This document shows positions 1 to 5,237 of a stretch of DNA of 6,814 bases, one piece after another. The translations under genes and the position numbers were made by a program. The notes beneath the pieces were generated by a model. That model was not told where the DNA came from. It did not search any database and was given only the letters and a program-made list of their open reading frames with translations. This stretch comes from Treponema sp. (GTDB lineage: Bacteria > Spirochaetota > Spirochaetia > Treponematales > Treponemataceae). Each line of letters begins with the position of its first letter. Position 1 is the first letter of the stretch. The stretch covers positions 1 through 6,814 of the forward strand of contig JAITOJ010000131.1 of the NCBI GenBank assembly GCA_031290005.1. Direction: 5' to 3'.

Positions 1-169
1 ATGTCTTGGGGGCTTTCGGAATTCCTATTTTCGGTGATAGCCCACAGAGAGGGTTGGGGTTTGCGGTTTTCCTGCCAGGGAGGGCAGCGTTGAAGTGTGT
101 CGCGAGTTTTGCGACAGTCTCCGTGTGGGGATTGAGAGATTGATTCCGTCTGTCCGCGCCGTTCATCAT
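1..169 (-). CDS. Possible 5' part of an unrecognised gene running off the left edge
   Basis: A minus-strand frame begins with tandem ATG codons (169 and 166) and stays open for 56 codons to the window edge. It starts MMNGADRRNQSLNPHTETV and is rich in Asn, Pro, Thr and Lys; I recognise no domain. The main support is its position: the first ATG lies 7 nt downstream of the -10 box of a good sigma70-type promoter, the geometry of a leaderless message, and no Shine-Dalgarno sequence is present. Against it, 56 stop-free codons can occur by chance, the composition is unlike a typical globular protein, and the same DNA contains nested inverted repeats that would suit a structured RNA. The call is therefore tentative; the promoter is better supported than the reading frame. 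Confidence 0.3.
   Translation of the reverse strand, partial: MMNGADRRNQSLNPHTETVAKLATHFNAALPGRKTANPNPLCGLSPKIGIPKAPKT
17..148 (-). other. Potential branched RNA fold downstream of a leftward promoter
   Basis: Nested complementary segments can be drawn on the minus strand: an outer 6-bp stem (143-148 with 17-22), an inner 6-bp stem CCCACA/TGTGGG (124-129 with 41-46) that continues past one mismatch for four more pairs, and inside it two compact hairpins, TGTCGC/GCGACA with a 7-nt loop and CTGCC/GGCAG with a 6-nt loop. The predicted transcript would start about 20 nt before the outer stem. I could not match it to tmRNA, RNase P RNA, 6S RNA or SRP RNA by their conserved segments. Six-base complements occur by chance in 150 nt, so only the nesting is suggestive. 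It competes with the reading-frame interpretation of the same bases. Confidence 0.22.
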
Positions 170-176
170 GCGGGAG

Positions 177-206
177 AGTATAGCAAGAAATAAAAAAGGA
201 TGTCAA
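177..206 (-). promoter_or_regulatory. Leftward sigma70-type promoter
   Basis: On the minus strand TTGACA (206-201, perfect -35) is followed after 18 nt by TATACT (182-177, 5 of 6 matches to the -10 consensus). The spacer is T-rich. Transcription would start near 169-171, pointing out of the window to the left, right at a tandem ATG. Both boxes lie in a stretch with no plus-strand gene. Confidence 0.6.
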
Positions 207-317
207 GCAATCGGTTGTGGGCGATGATGTTATCCGTGATTTGGGGGAAGATGTCTGCTTGCCGGGAACTTGCCAAAAGCGCATAGCCGCTGCTTTGAGG
301 TAAGCTCCCACAGGGGA
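207..317. other. Spacer with no recognised content
   Basis: Between the leftward promoter and the fmdB promoter I see no tRNA-like fold, terminator, repeat or convincing gene. A 28-codon plus-strand frame from ATG at 200 and frames entering from the fmdB side are too short and unsupported. Together with the uncertain content of 1-206, this makes the first 365 bases a divergent regulatory region rather than clearly coding DNA. Confidence 0.5.
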
Positions 318-347
318 TTGTCCAGCAGCACAGATTTGTGCTATGAT
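318..347 (+). promoter_or_regulatory. fmdB promoter with extended -10
   Basis: TTGTCC (318-323, 4 of 6) is followed after 18 nt by TATGAT (342-347, 5 of 6), preceded by TG one base upstream, giving an extended -10 (TGcTATGAT). Transcription would begin near 354, leaving a leader of only about 12 nt that is almost entirely the ribosome binding site. Confidence 0.5.
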
Positions 348-354
348 GTTTCTC

Positions 355-360
355 AAGGAG
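355..360 (+). promoter_or_regulatory. Ribosome binding site fixing the fmdB start
   Basis: AAGGAG lies 5 nt before the ATG at 366. It decides the start: the frame is open upstream to about 270, but an upstream start would place the promoter and this site inside the coding region and add 32 residues unlike the family. Confidence 0.8.
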
Positions 361-365
361 CACCC

Positions 366-647
366 ATGCCAACCTATGAATATGAGTGTGAGAGTTGTGC
401 GCATCGCTTTGAGGCGTTTCAAAAGATGAACGATGCGCCCCTTACCAACTGTCCCCTGTGCAATCAAAAAGTGCGCCGGATATTAAGCGGCGGAATCGGT
501 ATTTCTTTTCAGGGCGCCGGATTTTACGTGACCGATTCAAAAAAGCCGGAAAAAGCGGAAAAGCCCGCTGCTGACAAAGCCGATAAAAAACAGCCTTCGC
601 CCGCGTGTCCCGGAGGCTGCCCTCATTGCGAAAAAGCGGCATCTTGA
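366..647 (+). CDS. FmdB-family zinc-ribbon protein
   Basis: A 93-residue protein of the FmdB/CxxC-CxxC-SSSS family, small cytosolic zinc-ribbon proteins often annotated as putative regulators; the precise role of most members is not established. The start MPTYEYECESC is the family signature. The zinc site is C8-x2-C11 and C29-x2-C32, followed by the conserved stretch VRRILSGGIGISFQGAGFYVTD (in two parts, residues 36-47 and 48-57), where the Gly-rich and aromatic GFYVTD element is typical. Residues 58-78 form a Lys/Ala/Glu/Asp-rich, probably disordered linker. The tail carries another cysteine cluster, CPGGCPHC (C81, C85, C88), that could bind metal. The next gene begins 9 nt after the stop, so the two zinc-ribbon genes are probably one transcript. 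Family assignment is secure; a role in transcription regulation is only a family label. Confidence 0.9.
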   Translation: MPTYEYECESCAHRFEAFQKMNDAPLTNCPLCNQKVRRILSGGIGISFQGAGFYVTDSKKPEKAEKPAADKADKKQPSPACPGGCPHCEKAAS

Positions 648-656
648 TGGTTCCCC

Positions 657-971
657 ATGGCAAAAATACAGAAGTTTTTCTGCGAATTTTGTAAAGCCGA
701 AGTTCCCCAGAACGCAGGGGTCTGTCCCGGTTGCGGCAGAAAATTTTCCGCTGTCCGGTGCCCCAAGTGCGGCAAAACCGGCTCCCATGAAAAATTCAAC
801 AACGGCTGTCCGTTTTGCGGGTATGCCGCCAAGCGGGATGCACCGGCAAAACCTGCCATTATTTTGGATTCTCCCGGTAACCGAGCTTCCCCAAAATCTT
901 TCGTCTGGATTTTTTATGTTGCTGCTGTCGCGGCATTAGGTGTTTTTGCGATACTATTGTTTGTTTTTTAG
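657..971 (+). CDS. Double zinc-ribbon protein with C-terminal membrane anchor
   Basis: A 104-residue protein with four CxxC knuckles: C9/C12 with C23/C26 and C35/C38 with C51/C54, as expected for two tandem zinc ribbons. A Pro/Ala-rich linker (about 59-80) leads to one hydrophobic segment (82-104) that ends at the C terminus with no residues beyond it, so the ribbons should face the cytoplasm with the tail in the inner membrane. There is no signal peptide. The gene starts 9 nt after the fmdB stop with a poor ribosome binding site, which suggests translation coupled to fmdB. Membrane-tethered zinc ribbons of this kind are common hypothetical proteins; the partner (nucleic acid or protein) cannot be read from the sequence. 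The gene is very likely real; its function is unknown. Confidence 0.8.
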   Translation: MAKIQKFFCEFCKAEVPQNAGVCPGCGRKFSAVRCPKCGKTGSHEKFNNGCPFCGYAAKRDAPAKPAIILDSPGNRASPKSFVWIFYVAAVAALGVFAILLFVF

Positions 972-980
972 ATTTCGCTC

Positions 981-1009
981 TTGTCAGTTTTACGGATTTC
1001 ACCTATACT
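981..1009 (+). promoter_or_regulatory. Promoter of the 1019 gene, nearly leaderless
   Basis: TTGTCA (981-986, 5 of 6) and TATACT (1004-1009, 5 of 6) are separated by the optimal 17 nt. The predicted start site (about 1015-1016) is only 3-4 nt before the ATG at 1019, and no Shine-Dalgarno sequence is present in the nine bases TATTTAGCA after the -10. Confidence 0.7.
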
Positions 1010-1018
1010 TATTTAGCA

Positions 1019-1615
1019 ATGGCTTTGTCAAAATACTATGTAGGCAATTTTAATGACCTTCTTGAAACGCTCAGTGCGCCATTTTCCGATACGGTGGTGG
1101 AAGCCTATATCCGAAGGTTGCTTTTTCATTATAAGGGACAGTTCCAAGAAGAAAACATCCAGAAAATAGCGGCGGAGGCGGTGGAAGAAATCATAAATGT
1201 GGGTGATATAGTTTTTGATTCTGAAAATCAGAAGAAAAAATTTGATACCTGTTTTGAGCGGTTATTTAATAAAACAGCGGAATCCTATAATTTTTTTACT
1301 GACCAGATGACCGGAAATGCCCGGAATCAATTGCTGGATGTTCTGGATCGGTACTATTTCTGGCTGTGTGATGTTGAGGCCGAAACAGAAAGTGTGTCCC
1401 CCCAAACTGTGGCGCAGCTTGTTCAAATAGTAGAGGGTTTGGTTGATTCTCTGGCTTTACTCAACCGTGGAAAGGCGCCTGACGAAGAAGTCCTCACTGA
1501 GATTCTTGATGAATTGCCGACTACCGATGAATCCCTGGAAGAACTTAAAACAAAGATTTCTGCGGACAGCAATGATACTCGCCGGAATTTCCGGCTGGTC
1601 GAACTGGAGCCATAG
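1019..1615 (+). CDS. Unrecognised acidic helical protein, 198 residues
   Basis: I do not recognise this protein. It is rich in Glu, Asp, Leu and Lys, has no signal peptide, membrane segment, nucleotide-binding loop or metal motif, and reads as almost entirely helical (for example residues 41-60 and 128-148), ending in a polar acidic region (about 150-185). A soluble cytosolic protein, perhaps a scaffold or partner protein, is the most that can be inferred. The start ATG fits a strong promoter whose -10 ends 9 nt upstream; there is no ribosome binding site. Base composition is visibly more AT-rich than in the minus-strand genes to the right. Its stop is 10 bp from the stop of the convergent ATPase gene, with no terminator hairpin in between, so the two transcripts should overlap at their 3' ends. 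Confidence 0.8.
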   Translation: MALSKYYVGNFNDLLETLSAPFSDTVVEAYIRRLLFHYKGQFQEENIQKIAAEAVEEIINVGDIVFDSENQKKKFDTCFERLFNKTAESYNFFTDQMTGNARNQLLDVLDRYYFWLCDVEAETESVSPQTVAQLVQIVEGLVDSLALLNRGKAPDEEVLTEILDELPTTDESLEELKTKISADSNDTRRNFRLVELEP

Positions 1616-1625
1616 TTAGTTATTT

Positions 1626-2936
1626 CTATTTTGCAAGATATTTCTTCAACTGCCACAACATATACAAAGGAATGTTTTGCACCTCGCCGGCAGGGGCGAT
1701 GTTTTTCAAAGAAGTCTTCACTGCCAGCGGCGGAGCGTACTTTTTCCGGTATTCCCCCAGGGACTTGGCCTTGTCGTTCCGCGCTGACTTGACCTCAATG
1801 GGCACGATGTCCGCCTCATTCTGGATAATAAAATCGACCTCAGCGGTGTTACCGGACTTCCAGTAAAACGGCGCGGTATTGTAGAGAGTCACCAGCTCGC
1901 TCAGCACAAAATTTTCCGTTAATGCGCCCTTAAATTCCTTGTATGCGGCGGTGTTTTCCAAAATGACCGATGCGGGCAGCCGGGACATTTTACGCAGCAA
2001 CCCCACGTCCGCCATATAGAGCTTGAAAAATGTGGAATCCGCGTAGGCCGAAAGAGGCATAAAGGGCTTTTCCACCTTGGCCACCTTATAGGCAAGCCCG
2101 GCCCCCAAAAGCCATTCCAGGGCATCCTCCAAATCCTTTGCCCGGCGGCCCTTTTTCACCTGGCTGAAGATGAATTTGGTGTTCTCCTTTGCAAGCTGGC
2201 CGGGAATGGAATGCCAAATTTCAGACAGCTTGGGAAACTCGTTAGCGGGCGCGTGTTTGGCAAAGTCCAGTTCATAGCTGTCCAGAATTTTTTGCTGTAT
2301 GGTCTCCACTTTTTCAATGTTCTGAAACTCAAGCCAGGAAGCAACGGCTTCGGGCATACCGCCGGTTATATAGTAGGTTTTCAGATACCGCTCCAGTTTG
2401 CCCGTAAACGCCTCTGAAATTTTCTTGTCCGCCGGAAGATTTTCCAGATACTCCCAGAGCAGAGCCTCGTTATTGGCAGAGAGGAACTCGGAAAAACTCA
2501 GGGGATACAGGGTCAGGAAGTCAATTTTGCCCACGGGAAAAGAAAGAGGCTTTGAAAGGGCAAGCCCCAACAGGGAACCAGCGCAGACGACGTGATATTC
2601 CGGCGCATTTTCGCAAAAATATTTAAGGGAAGTCAACGCCCTATTGCAAAACTGAATTTCATCGAAAATGACCAGGGTTTTTTCCGGATCAATAGGTTTT
2701 TGGCGCATAACCCCCAACTCCGAGATAATGCGGTGAGCGTCCAAATCGCCGTTAAATATGGCGTGCAGGGCGTCATTGCTTTCAAAATTGCAGTACACCA
2801 TGTCGCCGTAATGAGCAGCGCCGAATCCTTTGAGCAAAAAGGTTTTTCCGCACTGCCTGACCCCTTTGATAATCAAAGGCTTTTTACCGGGGTTTTCTTT
2901 CCACCTGACGAGTTGTTTGACTAAATTGCGTTCCAT
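1626..2936 (-). CDS. AAA ATPase with C-terminal DUF4143 domain
   Basis: A 436-residue protein of the AAA_14/DUF4143 family, P-loop ATPases often present in many copies per genome and without a settled function. Near the N terminus is Walker A GVRQCGKT (25-32); Walker B is LVIFDEIQF with D92 and E93; a sensor-1-like CAGSLLG follows at 118-124. The C-terminal DUF4143 part ends with a nuclease-like signature, D368 followed by E381-V-K383, resembling the PD-(D/E)xK core; cleavage activity is unproven. Length is normal and all motifs are intact. The start is set at ATG 2936 rather than the upstream in-frame ATG at 2951, because codons 2-3 of the longer frame (TAT AAT) are the -10 box of a perfect promoter. 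The message would be leaderless. The gene converges on 1019-1615 and lies downstream of lysS but has its own regulated promoter. Confidence 0.9.
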   Translation of the reverse strand: MERNLVKQLVRWKENPGKKPLIIKGVRQCGKTFLLKGFGAAHYGDMVYCNFESNDALHAIFNGDLDAHRIISELGVMRQKPIDPEKTLVIFDEIQFCNRALTSLKYFCENAPEYHVVCAGSLLGLALSKPLSFPVGKIDFLTLYPLSFSEFLSANNEALLWEYLENLPADKKISEAFTGKLERYLKTYYITGGMPEAVASWLEFQNIEKVETIQQKILDSYELDFAKHAPANEFPKLSEIWHSIPGQLAKENTKFIFSQVKKGRRAKDLEDALEWLLGAGLAYKVAKVEKPFMPLSAYADSTFFKLYMADVGLLRKMSRLPASVILENTAAYKEFKGALTENFVLSELVTLYNTAPFYWKSGNTAEVDFIIQNEADIVPIEVKSARNDKAKSLGEYRKKYAPPLAVKTSLKNIAPAGEVQNIPLYMLWQLKKYLAK

Positions 2937-3028
2937 AGGACTATTATACATTTATCTATGAAATTTGTCAAGGGAAATTGCGTTTTTCCTATGAAAAAAA
3001 TGTTTTATAACACGCATTTTTCATAGGA
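2931..3028. promoter_or_regulatory. Four phased CATAG-core sites, probable operator array
   Basis: Four related elements sit over the ATPase promoter. On the plus strand they read TTCCATAGGA (2931-2940), CTATGAAA (2956-2963), CCTATGAAA (2988-2996) and TTTCATAGGA (3019-3028). The five-base cores are centred at 2936, 2958, 2991 and 3024, giving spacings of 22, 33 and 33 bp, close to two, three and three helical turns, so all would lie on one face of the DNA. Site 1 covers the start codon and site 2 the -35/-10 spacer, positions from which a bound protein would block RNA polymerase. The binding protein is unknown; the ATPase itself has no evident DNA-binding motif. Confidence 0.55.
2943..2971 (-). 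promoter_or_regulatory. Perfect-consensus sigma70 promoter of the ATPase gene
   Basis: On the minus strand TTGACA (2971-2966) and TATAAT (2948-2943) are both 6 of 6 matches with the optimal 17-nt spacer. After the -10 come six bases, AGTCCT, then ATG at 2936, so the expected first transcribed base is the A of the start codon. A copy of the CTATGAAA element (plus strand 2956-2963) lies inside the spacer. Confidence 0.85.
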
Positions 3029-3032
3029 AAAA
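2983..3032. repeat. Inverted repeat, 16-bp arms
   Basis: TTTTTCCTATGAAAAA (2983-2998) is exactly inverted at 3017-3032 (TTTTTCATAGGAAAAA). The 18-nt centre contains a further short palindrome, TGTT-TTAT-AACA (3001-3012). Each arm is itself nearly palindromic. It starts two bases after the lysS stop. It is AT-rich with no T-run following on either strand, so it is a poor intrinsic terminator; an operator role (it includes sites 3 and 4 of the array) fits better, though it could still affect the lysS 3' end. Confidence 0.8.
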
Positions 3033-3034
3033 GG

Positions 3035-4678
3035 TCAGTATACCCCCAAAATCCTTTCCAGCCGCGCGCGGCCAATGCTTTTCATAAAACTGGCCAGCCG
3101 GGGCCCCTGGTCTTTGCCGATAAGTACCTGATACACTGCGGTAAAGAGCGCCTTGGGTTCCAGGGACAGTCCGTTTGCTACGGCGTAAATCGCTTCGGAA
3201 AGCTGCTTTTCTTCCAGGGTGTCCATCACAGGAAGGATTTCGTTCTTGATTTTGCGGATTGCCGCCAGCTCTGCCCCGGAGTCCTCCCGGAGCGGTTCCG
3301 CCCTGGTTCCGTCCAGGCGCAGGGCGAACTTGAATTCCTCAGGCGCGCATTCGGTGACCCAGTACCAGGCGCACTTTGAGCGTGTCCGCACCCGGTCTTC
3401 CTGTTCAGGTTTCAAGTTGCCCTGGGGAAGGTTTGCGGTACCGCCTTTTTCGCGTAAGTAGGCGATGACCGCCCCGATGTCCCCGGAGTTAATTTGCAGC
3501 AGGTTGCACAAATGGCGGAAAGGGATTTGATAGGGCATGGATTCAGGCATACCGTCCACTTGGGAAAGCTCGTAGATGCGCCGTTCCTTGGCGTAGACTT
3601 CGTCGTTTTTGGCTGACTGCGCACTCCAGGCAATACGCTCGGTTTTGTCGTAGTCCTCGTAGGTTTTGAGCACGTCCAGGTCAAAGCTGATGGAAAACTC
3701 CGTGTTTGGCCGGGTTCCGGCGAACAGGTATCGGGTGATTTCCGGCTGGTACACGTTGAGCACATCCTCCAAGTTGATGACCTGGCCCTTGGATGAAGAC
3801 ATTTTGCCCGGCGAGCCTTTGATGCCGATAAAGTCGTAGCGGAAGGTTTCCGGAGCGCTCCAGTTATAGATTTGCTGAGACACCAGCCGGGCCGTGTCAA
3901 AGGAACCGCCGTGGCTGTGGTGATCTTTGCCCGCGGGCTCGAACAGGGTCTGCTCGTGCTGCCAGCGCATGGGCCAGTCAACCCGCCAGCCCAGCTTGAG
4001 GTTTTTTGCGGTGCGAATGTCCGCAGTCTCGGTGTGGCCGCAGCTTGCGCAGTGATAGGTGACGCCGTAGTCGCCGTCGTAGCCGTCGATTTCCGTGGTG
4101 TCTTTGCTGCATTTGGCGCAGAAGGCCGCCACGGGCCAGTATTCTTCGCTGTCCGGGATTTTGTGCTGGTCGTCCCGGTAGTGGTTCAGGCAGTCCTTGA
4201 TTTTTTGCCGGTTTTGCAGGGCGGTCTTCATGCCCTCGGCATAGCGGTTGGCTTGGTAGCGCTGGGCCTGATACAGGTATTCCGGGTGGATGCCGACCCT
4301 GGGCAGCATGGTTTCCACGTCCGCCTCGTGGTGCCGGGCATAGGACTCGTCCCGGCCAAAGGGGTCGGGTACCTGGGTGATGGGAAAGCGGAGGTATTTT
4401 TCAAGCTCTTCGGGATGGGGCATATTGGCGGGCACCTTGCGGAACACGTCGTAGTCGTCCCAGGAGTAGATGAAGCGCACTTTTTTGCCCCGATCGCGCA
4501 ATGCCCGGACAACCAGGTCGACCGAGATGATTTCCCGGAAGTTGCCGATGTGCACCGTCCCCGAGGGGGTGATGCCCGACGCGCAGGTATAGAGGGGCAG
4601 GTCGCCGCGCTCGCGGATGATGTTCTCCGCGGCCTGGTCTGCCCAGTGAAGGTTCTTTGGTACTACATCGTTACTCAT
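3035..4678 (-). CDS. lysS: Lysyl-tRNA synthetase, class I
   Basis: Charges tRNA-Lys with lysine using ATP in the cytosol. This is the class I enzyme (also named lysK), unrelated to the class II LysRS of most bacteria. The Rossmann-fold signature HIGN is at 43-46, preceded by the family sequence ASGITPSGTV; the second signature KMSSS is at 292-296 within GSPGKMSSSKG. Between them is a zinc-binding insert with C187-x2-C190 and C210-x2-C213. The C-terminal part (about 310-547) is the helical anticodon-binding region. At 547 residues it is complete and of normal family length. The ATG at 4678 is chosen because the family N terminus (KNLHWADQAAENI) follows at once and a promoter-like sequence ends 6 nt before it; there is no Shine-Dalgarno sequence. 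It follows the exonuclease gene by 42 nt but may be transcribed independently. Confidence 0.97.
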   Translation of the reverse strand: MSNDVVPKNLHWADQAAENIIRERGDLPLYTCASGITPSGTVHIGNFREIISVDLVVRALRDRGKKVRFIYSWDDYDVFRKVPANMPHPEELEKYLRFPITQVPDPFGRDESYARHHEADVETMLPRVGIHPEYLYQAQRYQANRYAEGMKTALQNRQKIKDCLNHYRDDQHKIPDSEEYWPVAAFCAKCSKDTTEIDGYDGDYGVTYHCASCGHTETADIRTAKNLKLGWRVDWPMRWQHEQTLFEPAGKDHHSHGGSFDTARLVSQQIYNWSAPETFRYDFIGIKGSPGKMSSSKGQVINLEDVLNVYQPEITRYLFAGTRPNTEFSISFDLDVLKTYEDYDKTERIAWSAQSAKNDEVYAKERRIYELSQVDGMPESMPYQIPFRHLCNLLQINSGDIGAVIAYLREKGGTANLPQGNLKPEQEDRVRTRSKCAWYWVTECAPEEFKFALRLDGTRAEPLREDSGAELAAIRKIKNEILPVMDTLEEKQLSEAIYAVANGLSLEPKALFTAVYQVLIGKDQGPRLASFMKSIGRARLERILGVY

Positions 4679-4684
4679 GAGGAT

Positions 4685-4713
4685 AGTGTAGTGGAAAGGG
4701 GGGAGGAAAGCAA
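4685..4713 (-). promoter_or_regulatory. Candidate lysS promoter giving a leaderless mRNA
   Basis: On the minus strand TTGCTT (4713-4708, 3 of 6) and TACACT (4690-4685, 4 of 6) are 17 nt apart, followed by ATCCTC and then the lysS ATG. Individually the boxes are weak, but the spacing and the 6-nt distance to ATG match the ATPase promoter exactly. The spacer is a C/T tract on this strand. Confidence 0.45.
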
Positions 4714-4720
4714 GATGCTC

Positions 4721-5218
4721 TTACAATATCTGTATCGCAATAACCGCGCAGGCCTCCGCGTCCGCCAGAGCATGGTGGTGGCGTTCCAAATCATAACCGC
4801 AAGCCTTTGCCACCGTAGGCAGCCGGTGGTTGGGCAATTGCCGCCCGAATACACGCCGGGCGGCAACGCAGGTGCAGTGAAAGGGATATTTGGGATAGTC
4901 CATCTCGTAGGCCGCGTGAGCCGCCCGGAGGCAGCCTTCGTCAAATTGGCTGTTGTGGGCAACCAAAGGCAGCCCGATGATTTTGGGCGACACTTCGGCC
5001 CAGACTTCAGGAAAGGTCCTGGCGTTCACCGTATCCTTATGGGCAATACCGTGTATGTCATTGGTGAACCAGGCAAGGTAGTAATTCGGTGTGGGGCGGA
5101 TGAGGCTGTAGTAGGTGTCCGCAATCTGGCCGCTCCGCACAATCACTATGCCCACGGCGCACACGCTGGACTGGCTGTGGTTGGCGGTTTCAAAGTCAAT
5201 GGCCGCAAAGTCTGTCAT
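4721..5218 (-). CDS. DnaQ-like DEDDh 3'-5' exonuclease
   Basis: A 165-residue single-domain exonuclease of the DnaQ/RNase T superfamily. All five metal-binding and catalytic residues are visible: D8 and E10 in AAIDFETAN, D93 in VAHNSQFDEGCL, and H148 and D153 in the HxAxxDA motif (HHALADA). The segment NDIHGIAHKDTVNARTF (53-69) is the usual block after the second strand. Such proteins remove nucleotides from 3' ends of DNA or RNA; without polymerase or other domains the substrate (proofreading subunit, repair, or RNA trimming) is open. The frame extends upstream to 5350, but ATG 5218 is chosen because GGAG lies 6 nt before it and the Exo I motif follows at residue 8; the longer version would run into the neighbouring gene. 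It lies 19 nt downstream of the DUF975-like gene and is probably in its operon. Confidence 0.9.
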   Translation of the reverse strand: MTDFAAIDFETANHSQSSVCAVGIVIVRSGQIADTYYSLIRPTPNYYLAWFTNDIHGIAHKDTVNARTFPEVWAEVSPKIIGLPLVAHNSQFDEGCLRAAHAAYEMDYPKYPFHCTCVAARRVFGRQLPNHRLPTVAKACGYDLERHHHALADAEACAVIAIQIL

Positions 5219-5224
5219 ATAAAA

Positions 5225-5228
5225 CTCC
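5225..5228 (-). promoter_or_regulatory. Ribosome binding site fixing the exonuclease start
   Basis: GGAG on the minus strand (within GCGGAG) is 6 nt upstream of ATG 5218 and supports this start over the 44-residue longer frame. The site lies in the 19-nt gap after the stop of the upstream gene, as expected in an operon. Confidence 0.7.
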
Positions 5229-5237
5229 GCTGGCGAA

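Noticed and set aside
1..93. Plus-strand frame open from the left edge to a TGA at 91-93
   Set aside because: Thirty codons with no recognisable domain; no evidence it is the tail of a gene.
1..171. tmRNA, RNase P RNA, 6S RNA or SRP RNA on either strand
   Set aside because: None of the conserved segments of these RNAs, such as the tmRNA TTCGAC start or the RNase P core, could be found.
200..286. Plus-strand 28-codon frame starting at ATG 200
   Set aside because: Very short, with only an A-rich stretch upstream and a start inside the leftward promoter's -35 region; no independent support.
270..365. N-terminal extension of the FmdB protein
   Set aside because: The extension would include the promoter and AAGGAG site; the family begins at MPTYEYEC.
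166..372. A 68-codon minus-strand frame across the fmdB promoter
   Set aside because: It would cover both the fmdB promoter and the leftward promoter, has no ribosome binding site and no recognisable domain.
2592..2924. A 110-codon plus-strand frame opposite the ATPase
   Set aside because: It lies wholly over the ATPase P-loop region, where Walker A and B motifs are clear on the minus strand.
2983..3032. Intrinsic terminator for lysS
   Set aside because: The stem is AT-rich and not followed by a T-run on either strand; its arms match elements repeated in the ATPase promoter, so an operator is the better explanation.
3412..3981. A 189-codon minus-strand frame inside lysS
   Set aside because: It overlaps the zinc-insert-to-KMSSS region of lysS in another frame and its Ser/Thr/Pro/Arg-rich translation is typical of an out-of-frame shadow.
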